DNA from: Rhodospirillum rubrum ATCC 11170 | GTDB lineage: Bacteria > Pseudomonadota > Alphaproteobacteria > Rhodospirillales > Rhodospirillaceae | Reading direction: 5' to 3' | Length of the DNA stretch: 64,000 nt | NCBI RefSeq assembly: GCF_000013085.1 | Contig: NC_007643.1 | Span: 1,907,001-1,971,000, forward strand | Shown: piece after piece, positions 1 to 7,993 of the stretch | Layout: each line of letters opens with the position of its first letter | Numbering within the stretch: position 1 is the stretch's first letter | The notes under the pieces: model-generated | Databases searched by the model: none | Seen by the model: the letters and a program-made list of their open reading frames with translations, nothing else | Told to the model about the DNA's origin: nothing | Made by a program: the position numbers and the translations under genes

Positions 1-747
1 GCGCAGGCCAAGGAAGGCCTCCTCCGATCCGGTGGCATAGCCAAAGGAGCCCAAGGTGTCCTTGATCGCCAGGAACCAATCGCGCTGGCGCACGGAAATG
101 GTGCCGAGCATGGCGTCGGAATGGCCGACGATATATTTCGTCGCCGCCTGGATCGACACGTCGACGCCCTTGGAAAAGGGCTCGAAGAAAAGCGGCGAGG
201 CCCAGGTGTTATCGAGCAGCACCAGGGCGCCCTTGGCGTGGGCCTCGCCCGCGATGGCGGGAATATCCTGGACCTGGAAGGTATGGCTGCCCGGCGATTC
301 GCAATAGACGATCTTGGTGTTGGGCCGGATCAAGGCGGCGATGCCCGCGCCGATCAGCGGATCGTAATAGGTGGTCTCGACGCCGAAATTCTTGAGGAAA
401 ACATCGCAGAACTTGCGGGTCGGCCAATAGACCGTATCGACCATCAACAGGTGGTCGCCCTGCTTGAGGAAGGTGAGCAGGGCTCCGGCCACCGCGCCCA
501 TGCCCGACGAGGTGGCGGCGCAATGGGTCGCGCCTTCGAGGGCGGCCACGGCCTCTTCCAGCGCGGCCGTCGTCGGCGTGCCGTAGCGGCCGTAATAGGT
601 GGTCTCGAAACGGATGGCGTGCTTGCGCTTGAGGTCGGCCACGGTCGGGAAGGTGACGGTCGAGGCGCGATAGGCCGGAACATTGACGACGCCATCGAAC
701 CGCTGGGGGTCGCGGCCGCTATGGACGACGGTGGTATCTTGTTTCAT
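1..747 (-). CDS. metC: Cystathionine beta-lyase (partial, C-terminus beyond window)
   Basis: PLP-dependent lyase of the Cys/Met metabolism family; MetC cleaves cystathionine to homocysteine, pyruvate and ammonia in methionine synthesis, in the cytoplasm. The minus-strand frame opens with MKQDTTVVHSGRDP, followed by the phosphate-binding YYGRYGTPTT stretch near residue 52 and the Schiff-base lysine in AATKYIVGHSD near residue 207. The frame is still open at base 1, so about 249 N-terminal residues are present out of the usual 390 or so. The start at 747 is the first ATG after a noncoding stretch. Neighbours sseA and cysK also handle sulfur amino acids. MetB or another gamma-family lyase cannot be fully excluded without the C-terminus. 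Confidence 0.88.
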   Translation of the reverse strand, partial: MKQDTTVVHSGRDPQRFDGVVNVPAYRASTVTFPTVADLKRKHAIRFETTYYGRYGTPTTAALEEAVAALEGATHCAATSSGMGAVAGALLTFLKQGDHLLMVDTVYWPTRKFCDVFLKNFGVETTYYDPLIGAGIAALIRPNTKIVYCESPGSHTFQVQDIPAIAGEAHAKGALVLLDNTWASPLFFEPFSKGVDVSIQAATKYIVGHSDAMLGTISVRQRDWFLAIKDTLGSFGYATGSEEAFLGLR

Positions 748-1168
748 GGGAACTCCAGGGGGTAGGACGTCAAACCGCAGGGGTCCCCTACATTAACGCC
801 GCTTCGTCGCCGCGCCATCCCCTTCCCTTGGGCGGCGATGGTTCGCGGCCGCTAACCGGTCAAAGACTTCACAAGTCATTTGCGTAAAGGTCGGTGATCC
901 ACCAAAGAGCGCAAGGATACTTCCGCGTAATCATTTGATTAAAAAGCACGTCTTTGGCGAAAAGAAGGTGTTGCGGAAATACAACGAGAGCAAAAAGCGT
1001 CCGGAGCGGCGGCCAGGGGAAAGATTTTTTATGGAACCCCCCGATGCTTTTGGCTATTGTGCAGCGCAACAGAACATTCGGACGAGGGGTGTCACGTCAA
1101 GACCCCCCGCCATCGACCCTTGAGGAGGCGTCTGAATTTTTTTGAGCTTTTCTCGAAGGATTCGGACG
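748..1168. other. Intergenic region upstream of metC and the 99-residue protein gene
   Basis: About 420 bases with no convincing gene. The stretch 865-1040 is clearly more AT-rich than its surroundings, so promoters for the divergent genes on both sides probably lie here. A 12-base string GGGTGTCACGTC at 1087-1098 recurs at 3455-3466 in front of cysK. A short Lys/Arg-rich reading frame at 935-1123 was considered and not called. Confidence 0.5.
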
Positions 1169-1468
1169 ATGAGCGCTATGCCGACCGCCTACCATGCCCG
1201 CAACCTGTTCTCCCTGACCATGGAGACCCGGTTCGGCGCCCATTGGCACAAGACCCTGGCCCCGGAAACGGTGGCGGCCCTGGCCGATGAGATCGCCCTT
1301 GGCTTCAACGGCCAGATCGAAGGCCCGGCCTATACCCTGTCGGGTGGGGCGGCGCCGACCCAATGGCGTTTTCCCGATGGGTCGGTTGCCCGCACCGGCC
1401 AGTTCGGCCTGGATATGGACGATGACGAGGCCGATCACGGGCTGGCCCGTGGCGAAGCCGCCCAATAA
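1169..1468 (+). CDS. Conserved-looking small protein of unknown function, 99 residues
   Basis: I do not recognise this protein. It is soluble in appearance, with no signal peptide or membrane segment, and ends in an acidic stretch (LDMDDDEAD). The frame runs upstream to a TTG at 1142, but the ATG at 1169 is preferred because a purine-rich site (GAAGGA) lies just upstream at about 1156-1161. It sits between metC and sseA but on the opposite strand, and converges with sseA, leaving 27 bases between stop codons. Nothing in the sequence points to a role in sulfur metabolism beyond its position. Confidence 0.6.
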   Translation: MSAMPTAYHARNLFSLTMETRFGAHWHKTLAPETVAALADEIALGFNGQIEGPAYTLSGGAAPTQWRFPDGSVARTGQFGLDMDDDEADHGLARGEAAQ

Positions 1469-1495
1469 ACCGCCGTCGCGGCGCTGGGCGGGCCG

Positions 1496-2353
1496 TTAGG
1501 GAGCGGTCGGATAATCGGCTAGACCGCTCCATTCGAACCACGATCCGTCATAGACCGCGACGGTCTCGTGCCCAAGCTGGGCGGCGGCCAGGGCGATGAC
1601 GCAGGCGCTGACCCCGCTGCCGCAGGTGGCGATCAGCGGTTTGCCAAGATCGACTCCGGCTTTGGCGAAGGCCTGGGTCAGGATCTCGCGGTCGGCCAGC
1701 CGGCCATGCTCGCTGGCCACCACCAGATCGGTGTAAGGCAGGTTGATCGATCCCGGAATATGCCCGACCCGGGCGACCGGCCAGGGTTCGGGGGCGGTGG
1801 CGGTGAAACGGCCGCTTGAGCGGGCGTCGACCACCTGGGCCCGGCCGCTTTCCACCGCCTCGCGCACCTGGGACGCCGTGCGCATCAGGGTATTGTCCAG
1901 GCGGGCGGTGAAATGGCGTCGCCCATGCAGGCGGGGCAGATCGTCGGTCGGGCGGCCCTCGGCCTGCCAGGCTCCCAGGCCGCCATCAAGAACCGAGACC
2001 TCGGTCTGACCAAACAGCCGGAACATCCACCACACCCGGGCCGCGGCCATGGCCCCGCCGTTGCGGTCATAGACGACGAGTCGCTGACCATCGCCGATCC
2101 CCAATCCCCGGCAGGCCGACGAGAAAACCTCGGGGGCCGGCAGGCTATGCGGCTTGGGTTGGCTGGTGTCGGCTACGGCGTTGATATCAAAGAAGATCGC
2201 CCCGGGAATATGGGCGGCCTCGTACTCCTGGTGGGCGTCGCGGCCGCTGGCCGGCATGAAATAGCTGGCATCGATGATGCGCAGATCGGGGGCGTCGAGA
2301 TGATCGTGGAGCCACTGGGGGGTGACCAGGGCTTCGGTGCGCGAACGGGTCAT
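1496..2353 (-). CDS. sseA: 3-mercaptopyruvate/thiosulfate sulfurtransferase (rhodanese)
   Basis: Two-domain rhodanese of 285 residues, the normal length. The N-terminal inactive domain carries DLRIIDASYFMP near residue 24, and the C-terminal domain holds the catalytic cysteine in ATCGSGVSAC near residue 240. The CGSGVSA loop is typical of the mercaptopyruvate sulfurtransferase (SseA) branch, which moves sulfur from 3-mercaptopyruvate to thiols or cyanide in the cytoplasm. It lies 61 bases downstream of cysK on the same strand, so the two are probably co-transcribed. Start ATG at 2353 gives the usual rhodanese N-terminus. Confidence 0.9.
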   Translation of the reverse strand: MTRSRTEALVTPQWLHDHLDAPDLRIIDASYFMPASGRDAHQEYEAAHIPGAIFFDINAVADTSQPKPHSLPAPEVFSSACRGLGIGDGQRLVVYDRNGGAMAAARVWWMFRLFGQTEVSVLDGGLGAWQAEGRPTDDLPRLHGRRHFTARLDNTLMRTASQVREAVESGRAQVVDARSSGRFTATAPEPWPVARVGHIPGSINLPYTDLVVASEHGRLADREILTQAFAKAGVDLGKPLIATCGSGVSACVIALAAAQLGHETVAVYDGSWFEWSGLADYPTAP

Positions 2354-2414
2354 GAACGTCGGCTCCTTTCGTGAACTATCATGGTCTGTTGGCCGGTGGA
2401 CCGGGATCGCCGGC

Positions 2415-3398
2415 TCAGGCCAGCCAGTCGGGAACCGGCAGGGCTTTCGAGCGCAGGAAATCGGGGTTGAACAGCTTGCTTTGGTAGCGTTGGGCGCCGT
2501 CGCACAGAATGGTGACCACCCGGCTGCCCTTGGGCAGGGTAAGGGCGACCTTCATCGCCGCCGCGACGTTGACGCCACTCGATCCGCCTAGCATCAGGCC
2601 GTCTTCACGGACCATGGCGAAGATCGCCTCCAGCGCTTCGGCGTCGCCTATCCGCACCGCCTCGTCAAGCGGAGCGTCGCGCAGATTGGCGGTCACCCGT
2701 CCCTGGCCGATGCCCTCGGTCACCGATCCGCCCTCGGCCTTCAACTCGCCGCTGGTGATCCAGCTATAAAGGGCCGAGCCGAAAGGGTCGGCCAGCACCA
2801 CTTTGATGGCCGGGTCATGGGCCTTGAGGGCGAGGGCGACGCCGGCCAGGGTGCCGCCGGTGCCGACGGCGCAGGTGAAGGCATCCAGCCGCCCTTCGCA
2901 TTGCTCGATGATTTCCCGTCCCGTCGTGGCGCGGTGCCCGTCGCGATTGGCCGTATTGTCGAATTGATTGGCCCAAAAGCCGCCCAATTCCTTGGCCAGG
3001 GTTTCGGAGTAGCGCACGTAATTGCCGGGATCCTTATAGGGCCGGGCGGCAACCAGCCGCAGATCGGCCCCGCACAGGCGCAGGGCGTCCTTTTTTTCCT
3101 GGCTTTGGGTTTCGGGCATGACGATCACCGTCTTGCAGCCGATGGCGTTGCCGACCAGGGTCAGGCCGATTCCCGTATTGCCGGCCGTGCCTTCGACGAT
3201 GGTGCCGCCGGGCGCGAGGGCGCCGCGCTCCAGGGCGTCGGTGATGATGGCCAGGGCGGCGCGGTCCTTGACCGAACCGCCGGGATTGAGAAACTCGGCC
3301 TTGCCTAAAATTTCCCGACCGGTGATCCGCGAGGCCCAGGGCAGACGAATAAGCGGGGTTCCACCGATGGTGCCCAGAAAGCCGTCGCGAATGGTCAT
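2415..3398 (-). CDS. cysK: Cysteine synthase (O-acetylserine sulfhydrylase family)
   Basis: PLP enzyme of 327 residues. The PLP lysine is in NPGGSVKDRAA (Lys44), the phosphate/substrate loop is GTAGNTGIGL, and the asparagine-loop motif TEGIGQGRV lies near residue 223. The family makes cysteine from O-acetylserine and sulfide. The sequence resembles the alphaproteobacterial second CysK/CBS-like branch rather than enteric CysK, so cystathionine beta-synthase activity is an alternative. It is first in the minus-strand pair with sseA. A perfect 15-base palindrome at 3441-3455 lies 43 bases upstream of the start and is a candidate operator. Confidence 0.88.
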   Translation of the reverse strand: MTIRDGFLGTIGGTPLIRLPWASRITGREILGKAEFLNPGGSVKDRAALAIITDALERGALAPGGTIVEGTAGNTGIGLTLVGNAIGCKTVIVMPETQSQEKKDALRLCGADLRLVAARPYKDPGNYVRYSETLAKELGGFWANQFDNTANRDGHRATTGREIIEQCEGRLDAFTCAVGTGGTLAGVALALKAHDPAIKVVLADPFGSALYSWITSGELKAEGGSVTEGIGQGRVTANLRDAPLDEAVRIGDAEALEAIFAMVREDGLMLGGSSGVNVAAAMKVALTLPKGSRVVTILCDGAQRYQSKLFNPDFLRSKALPVPDWLA

Positions 3399-3440
3399 GG
3401 AATCCTGATCCCAGAAAGAAAGGGGTGAACGAAGGACGCT

Positions 3441-3455
3441 CTTTCAAATTGAAAG
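3441..3455. promoter_or_regulatory. Perfect palindrome upstream of cysK
   Basis: CTTTCAAATTGAAAG is a 7+1+7 perfect inverted repeat, 43 bases before the cysK ATG in the cysK/DUF1289 divergent intergenic region. Its size and position fit a transcription-factor operator. The regulator is unknown. Confidence 0.45.
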
Positions 3456-3733
3456 GGTGTCACGTCGCTCTCGCCGATCAAGGGAAAACAGCGTCCGGCC
3501 AGGATGTTTCCGTCATGTTCTTCTCCCCAGGCGGGCGCGACCGATCATTCCGGGACAGCTCGATCATCGCTAGGATGGCCGATAGGATTTGCATTGATAC
3601 CCGGGCGGTTCTATCACGGGCGCGCGTGTGCGGTGGGCGGGCGCCACCGCGCGGGCGAGCCCCGGACTGAAGGGGCGCCAAGGCGCGCCTTTCCATGTTT
3701 TTTTATCCTGTCGCCTGAACAAGGACCTTGCCG

Positions 3734-4645
3734 ATGATCGGTGCCATGCCTTCGCCTTGTATCGGAATTTGCAAGATGACGGACGACGGATCGCTCTGCG
3801 TCGGCTGCGCCCGCACCGCCGAGGAGATCGCCCAGTGGTCGGCCCTTGAGGGCGACGCCAAGTTGACGGTCTTTCGCGATCTTCCCCGCCGGCGCGCGGA
3901 GAGCGGCCTGGGCTTTCCGGTTCTTGGCCATCCGGTGGCGGCCCTCGATCGCCTGATCCTCGGGTCGCTCGACAAGCGCGGGGCGGTTTGGCGAATCGGC
4001 GTGCCCGCCGCCTTTGGCGAGTTCAATCTCGGCGATGGCTCGGTGGTGACCGCCCGGCTTTGGGAATACGGCGGCGACGCCGTCAGTGGCTGCGGCGGTG
4101 TGCGGGTGGTGCTTGATCACACCTCGCAGAAGATCAAAATGATCGGCCAGACCAACGACTCGGGCGTCGTCGAGCGCATCGATCTCTGTCTCTATACCCG
4201 CAAGGCCGCGATGTCGCACCGCAGCCAGATCTGTGAGATCGGCCTCGATACCGAAGCCTTGCGCACCGGCGATCGCCGAGGAACCCTGTTCGACCTCGGG
4301 CTGGGCCTGCCCCATGTCGATTTCTGCGTGCGCGTCGAGGAGGCCTCGCTGCTTGAGCTGCTGCGCGCCCATTGCGGCACCAGCCTGCTTGACCCGGCCT
4401 CGCCGGTGCTGGAGGCCATTCGCCAAGCCTCGCCCCAGCGCGTGCTGCTGACGCGCATGGGCCGGGTCGAGGCCTGGACGCCGCTGCCGGGCCCCGGCGA
4501 GCCGCCGCTTGATGGTCCCCATACCCATCTCGACCTTCAGGCCCTGGCCGAGGGCGCGACCCGTGCGGCCGATTCGCCGGTGCCGGCCACCCTTTACCCG
4601 GTCATCTCGCTGTTTCCCGGACAGCGGGTGGCCCTGGCCGCCTGA
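3734..4645 (+). CDS. DUF1289 protein with long C-terminal unknown domain
   Basis: Residues 6-40 form a DUF1289 zinc-finger-like module: Cys9, Cys13, Cys22 and Cys25 in SPCIGICKMTDD...CVGCARTAEE, followed by the typical EEIAQWSAL. DUF1289 proteins are usually only 60-80 residues, but this one continues for about 225 residues of unrecognised sequence without membrane segments. That part has its own well-behaved coding character through to the stop. The start at ATG 3734 is chosen for the AAGGA site at 3721-3725. It stands alone on the plus strand, divergent from cysK. Function unknown; a metal-binding or Fe-S-related role is only a guess from the cysteines. Confidence 0.8.
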   Translation: MIGAMPSPCIGICKMTDDGSLCVGCARTAEEIAQWSALEGDAKLTVFRDLPRRRAESGLGFPVLGHPVAALDRLILGSLDKRGAVWRIGVPAAFGEFNLGDGSVVTARLWEYGGDAVSGCGGVRVVLDHTSQKIKMIGQTNDSGVVERIDLCLYTRKAAMSHRSQICEIGLDTEALRTGDRRGTLFDLGLGLPHVDFCVRVEEASLLELLRAHCGTSLLDPASPVLEAIRQASPQRVLLTRMGRVEAWTPLPGPGEPPLDGPHTHLDLQALAEGATRAADSPVPATLYPVISLFPGQRVALAA

Positions 4646-4710
4646 CGGCTAGCCAAACGCCAAAAGGCCACGCTTGCGCCTTGTGCCGCCCGGGCCCCGG
4701 GGGGGATGGG

Positions 4711-4965
4711 TCAGTTGGGCATTGGCCGGGGCGGCACCCGCCGGTAAAAGGCGGTGTCGCGCAGGGCCGAGAGCGATATCGTGCGATAGCTGCCCGCGCC
4801 CTCGCCTTGGCGGACAAGCCGGGCGTGGGGCGGACCATCGGTTCTTTCGACGATTTGCTGGACGACCCAGACGGTTTGATAGTTTTCGTCGCTCTTGGTG
4901 AAGCAGTCATTCAATTGAACACTCTCTCCGCCGAGAGACGGCCAGCGCGATCCCAAGATCCACAC
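4711..4965 (-). CDS. Small conserved-looking protein, 84 residues
   Basis: An 84-residue frame starting with GTG at 4965, preceded by AAAAGGGA. The protein starts MWILGSRWPSLGGE and contains DCFTKSDENYQTVWVVQQIV and a SLSALRDTAFYRRV tail, which reads like a genuine globular beta-rich protein rather than a shadow. No catalytic motif, signal peptide or membrane helix is seen. It faces the DUF1289 gene convergently. It could be related to small uncharacterised proteins of alphaproteobacteria, but I cannot name a family. Confidence 0.55.
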   Translation of the reverse strand: MWILGSRWPSLGGESVQLNDCFTKSDENYQTVWVVQQIVERTDGPPHARLVRQGEGAGSYRTISLSALRDTAFYRRVPPRPMPN

Positions 4966-5332
4966 TTTCTATCCCTTTTCTTTTAGAGGTTTCCCCGCGA
5001 TCCACAGTCCTTTGATGACGGTGACGTTTTTTTGGCCGATGTCTGGAGCGACGATGGGGGCTTCGATCAGAGGAAAGGCTCGTTCCTTGACGCGCAGTGA
5101 TCGAAAGCCCGCAGACCTTCCATTATCGGCTTTTTTTTCAGAAATGGGCGATTTTGTTATCATTGATCGAAAATTCGGCTTTTTCAATCGGCCCGAAATC
5201 AGTATCCCAAGCCGGCATTCTGTCTTATGCAAGACCGGAGACATCCGGGGCGCCCCCGGCGGCGCTCCATACTTGTCTCTGTTTCGGAGGCGCCATGATC
5301 GACGCGTCCTCCTTGCCCAAGGATATCTGGCT
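4966..5332. other. AT-richer intergenic region
   Basis: About 370 bases between the divergent small genes at 4965 and 5333. It is visibly richer in A and T around 5110-5180 and has no reading frame with good codon character. Promoters for both neighbours are expected here, but I cannot place -35/-10 boxes with confidence. Confidence 0.4.
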
Positions 5333-5578
5333 ATGAGCGCGCCGTCCGACCCGCCCTTTGATTCCAAAACCGCCGCCGCCGTGGTGCTGGCCGGCAAGCG
5401 CGCCCAGGGGGGCGAGCGTCCGCCGCTGCGCCCCGGCGACCGCCGCTGCCAGCGCTGCGGCGCGACCTTTCGCTGGGATCGCTCCAGCCATGGCGACGGC
5501 TGGGTGATGCGTCTGGTCGGGGGATCGCAGCGCTGCGATTGCGGGTATGGCAAGCGCGGCGGTCCCGATGCCGATTAG
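5333..5578 (+). CDS. Small zinc-ribbon-like protein, 81 residues
   Basis: An 81-residue protein with paired cysteines: RCQRCGATF around residues 38-46 and QRCDCGYG near residue 68, suggesting one zinc-binding site formed by two CxC/CxxC knuckles. Between them is a hydrophilic stretch ending in GWVMRLVGG. The start ATG 5333 has AAGGA nine bases upstream. No DNA-binding or catalytic motif is visible. Short zinc-ribbon proteins of this kind are common and mostly uncharacterised, so no function is given. Confidence 0.6.
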   Translation: MSAPSDPPFDSKTAAAVVLAGKRAQGGERPPLRPGDRRCQRCGATFRWDRSSHGDGWVMRLVGGSQRCDCGYGKRGGPDAD

Positions 5579-5728
5579 GCCGACTTCTTTGGCGATCCGC
5601 GGCCAAATGCGGAAGATATTTTTCAATATCAATTGCTTAGGGATGAATATGTAAAGTTTTGTTTACGCGTGCCGCTTTCAACTTCGGCGCGGGGGCGACC
5701 TTGCGAGAGGGCGGGGGCGATGTTAAGT

Positions 5729-5754
5729 AAGGATTAAGTCCTTCCTTAATAAGG
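5729..5754. promoter_or_regulatory. Two adjacent palindromes upstream of the DUF2141 gene
   Basis: AAGGATTAAGTCCTT at 5729-5743 (5-base arms) is followed directly by the perfect palindrome CCTTAATAAGG at 5744-5754. They lie 34 bases before the ATG of the secreted DUF2141 protein, within an AT-rich promoter-like stretch. They look like tandem operator half-sites; the regulator is unknown. Confidence 0.4.
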
Positions 5755-5787
5755 AAAACTTGGAAAGAGATCGAGGATTTCGTTTTG

Positions 5788-6303
5788 ATGGGGCCTTACG
5801 GTATCTGGTCAACCTTGACGGCGGTGGTCACGCTTGTCGTGATGAATGGATCGCCAACCTGGGCGGAAGAGGCCATGGCGTTCTCGCCGGCCGAGCAATC
5901 GCAGGCGGTCGGCGCTCCGGCTTCGGCCCCCCGGCTGGGCTCTCTCACCCTGTCGATTTCCGGGCTGCGCTCGGATAAGGGAACGGTTCATGTGGCGCTT
6001 TATGATAGTCCCGACCATTTTCCGGCCAATGACGGAATGGTCAGCGTGCTGTCGATCCACCCCGCGAACCAGCGGGCCGAGGCGATCTTTGACGCCCTGC
6101 CGGCCGGGCATTATGCCATCGCCTTTTACCATGACGAAAACGCCAATGGCGTCTTCGATCGCGGCCTGCTGGGTGTTCCCTTGGAGGGCTTCGGGTTTTC
6201 GCGCGATGCCCGGGTGACCCTGAAGCCCCCCAGTTTTTCCGACGCCGCCCTGGGGTTGGAGGCCGGCCAGCAGCGGGCCATCGAAGCCAAGATGCGGTAT
6301 TAG
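5788..6303 (+). CDS. Secreted DUF2141-family protein
   Basis: 171 residues with an N-terminal signal peptide (hydrophobic segment around residues 6-20, likely cleaved near WAEEA) and a DUF2141 beta-sandwich domain from about residue 52. Family signatures seen are GTVHVALYDSP, the central LPAGHYAIAFYHDENANGVFD stretch (given in part) and GFGFSRDAR. DUF2141 proteins are exported and of unknown function; the ENANG segment may bind calcium but that is inference. ATG 5788 is preferred over the adjacent TTG at 5785, with GAGG twelve bases upstream. The gene is monocistronic and converges with dusA. Confidence 0.85.
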   Translation: MGPYGIWSTLTAVVTLVVMNGSPTWAEEAMAFSPAEQSQAVGAPASAPRLGSLTLSISGLRSDKGTVHVALYDSPDHFPANDGMVSVLSIHPANQRAEAIFDALPAGHYAIAFYHDENANGVFDRGLLGVPLEGFGFSRDARVTLKPPSFSDAALGLEAGQQRAIEAKMRY

Positions 6304-6327
6304 ATTAGGGCAAGTCCCGACCGGTCT

Positions 6328-7374
6328 TCAGCTCTCGGCCTCGTCAAGGGCGGGGATATGGGCCAGGGCGTCGATCAGCACCTGGGCCGTGGCATCGGGG
6401 CGGACCCCGGCCTCGCCCAGGTGGCGGCGATAGGCCCGGGCCCCCGGTTGCCCGTGGAACAATCCCAGGATATGGCGGGTCAGCCGCTTCACCGGTTCGC
6501 CGCGCGCGGTCATGGCGTCTAGATAGGGCAGCAAGGCCAGGGCAACCTCGTGGCGCGAGGGCGCGGGCGTGGCCTCGCCAAAGATCAGGCCATCGGCCTG
6601 GGCCAGCATATAGGGCGTCTCATAGGCGGCGCGGCCGATCATCACCCCATCGACCGCCGGCGCCGCAGGGTCCCCTGACCCCAGATGGTCAAGCGCCTGG
6701 GTCAGCGTGGTGATGCCGCCGTTGAGAATAACCTCCAGCCCGGGAAAATCCGCCTTCAGCCGGTGGACGACATCGTGGCGCAAGGGCGGAATCTCGCGGT
6801 TTTCCTTGGGGCTGAGGCCCTTTAGCCACGCTTTGCGGGCATGGACGATGATCGTGGCGATGCCGCTTCGCGCCACCTGATCGACAAAGCCGACAAGCTG
6901 GTCATAGCTGTCGAGATCATCGATGCCGATGCGATGTTTGATCGTTACCGGCGCGTTTGACGCCTCGGCCATCGCCGACAGGCACTCGGCGACCAGGGCG
7001 GGATCGGCCATCAGGCAGGCGCCGAAGCGGCCGCTGCTCACCCGATCGGACGGACAGCCGACGTTGAGGTTGATCTCGGCGAAGCCAAAGGGCGCGGCTA
7101 GGCGCGTGGCCTCGGCCAGGGCCCGGGGATCGCTGCCGCCAAGCTGCAGGGCCAAAGGATGCTCGTCGGGGTGATGGTCCAGAAAGCGCCCGGGATCGGC
7201 GTGCAACAGGGCCTGGGCCGTGATCATTTCCGTATAGAGCAAGGTGCGCTTGGTGATCTGGCGCAAGAACCAGCGATCATGACGGTCGGTCCAGTCCATC
7301 ATCGGGGCGACGGACAGCCGGCGGTCGGGCTGGGATCGGTCGGGCTGGGATCGGGGAGCGGGCGCGGAGACCAT
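6328..7374 (-). CDS. dusA: tRNA-dihydrouridine(20/20a) synthase
   Basis: Flavin enzyme of 348 residues reducing uridine 20/20a in tRNA D-loops. It opens the TIM barrel with LSVAPMMDWTDRH near residue 19; the catalytic cysteine is in NVGCPS near residue 112, with FGACLM just after, and the FMN-phosphate region is VILNGGI near residue 217 and VDGVMIGRAA near 243. This pattern is specific for DusA rather than DusB/C. The open frame extends upstream to 7722, but that part is low-complexity; ATG 7374 starts just before the conserved domain. A 15-base tandem duplication near 7324-7353 encodes a repeated SQPDR at the N-terminus. Confidence 0.92.
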   Translation of the reverse strand: MVSAPAPRSQPDRSQPDRRLSVAPMMDWTDRHDRWFLRQITKRTLLYTEMITAQALLHADPGRFLDHHPDEHPLALQLGGSDPRALAEATRLAAPFGFAEINLNVGCPSDRVSSGRFGACLMADPALVAECLSAMAEASNAPVTIKHRIGIDDLDSYDQLVGFVDQVARSGIATIIVHARKAWLKGLSPKENREIPPLRHDVVHRLKADFPGLEVILNGGITTLTQALDHLGSGDPAAPAVDGVMIGRAAYETPYMLAQADGLIFGEATPAPSRHEVALALLPYLDAMTARGEPVKRLTRHILGLFHGQPGARAYRRHLGEAGVRPDATAQVLIDALAHIPALDEAES

Positions 7375-7666
7375 CACGGGCAGCCTTGGTCCTTGCGAAA
7401 AAACCGGCCCGACGGCCGTGTGGGGGAGGAGTCCCGGGGTCCACCTTTGGTCTGATGGCGCAGCCGATGGATCGGAAAAATATCGAGCTCGCTGCCGGCA
7501 GGCAAGGGCCTTGGCCGGGTGGGCCGGGGGGCGGTGGGCCTTCTCGGGCCACTTTCCGCGCCGTTCCAGGCGAAGACTCGGCGGCGGCGGCGGCCCTTGA
7601 CGAATTGTTCCTGTTTTGTTCTTATCATGGATGTGGATCGGCCGTTTGGACTTTGGAGGATCGGGC

Positions 7667-7765
7667 ATGGGATATGGTCGGATGGTGCGCGAACTTTGTG
7701 CCCTTGCCGCCTTGTTTTTCACCCTCTATGCCTGGACCGTGCTCGGTTCGGCGACCATCGTCTGA
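7667..7765 (+). CDS. 32-residue single-span membrane peptide
   Basis: A tiny frame with a strong ribosome binding site (GGAGG at 7655-7659, seven bases before ATG). The product has a short basic N-terminus (MGYGRMVREL), then one hydrophobic helix of about 18 residues (CALAALFFTLYAWTVLG) and ends SATIV. It has the form of many bacterial small membrane proteins. The stop codon lies inside the first of two identical GC-rich hairpins at 7764-7807. It stands alone between divergent dusA and the FNR-like gene. Function unknown. Confidence 0.55.
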   Translation: MGYGRMVRELCALAALFFTLYAWTVLGSATIV

Positions 7766-7807
7766 CCCCTTGGCGGGGTCCAAGGCGCCTGACCCCTTGG
7801 CGGGGTC
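7764..7807 (+). repeat. Two identical 17-base hairpins after the 32-residue peptide gene
   Basis: GACCCCTTGGCGGGGTC occurs at 7764-7780 and again at 7791-7807, ten bases apart. Each can form a 6-base-pair stem with a 5-base loop, and the first overlaps the TGA stop codon. There is no U-run, so a stabilising or attenuating 3' structure is more likely than a simple terminator. Confidence 0.55.
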
Positions 7808-7906
7808 CCCGGCCTGACGGGGCCGGGGGAGTCGCAGGGCAGGGTTGCGGCGTGAAAGGGCTGAAGGGGTTTGACCTTTTCCCCGGCCTTCGCCACGATC
7901 GCCTCT

Positions 7907-7923
7907 TGGATCAAAACGATCCA
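7907..7923. promoter_or_regulatory. Inverted repeat upstream of the FNR-like gene
   Basis: TGGATC-AAAAC-GATCCA, 6-base arms, lies 71 bases before the start of the FNR-like regulator. It is not a standard FNR box (TTGAT-N4-ATCAA), but its place suits a self-regulatory operator. Confidence 0.3.
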
Positions 7924-7993
7924 CCGGAGCGTTTTTCCGTTGGCCCGCCCGAGCGCTATCCGGGCGGGGTCTGGCGGCGAAGTGTGGGACCCG

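Noticed and set aside
121-765. Long plus-strand frame across the metC region
   Set aside because: It is the antisense shadow of metC; the minus strand has the PLP enzyme motifs.
935-1123. Short Lys/Arg-rich reading frame reminiscent of a ribosomal protein
   Set aside because: It matches no known ribosomal protein, has no clear ribosome binding site and lies in AT-rich promoter-like sequence.
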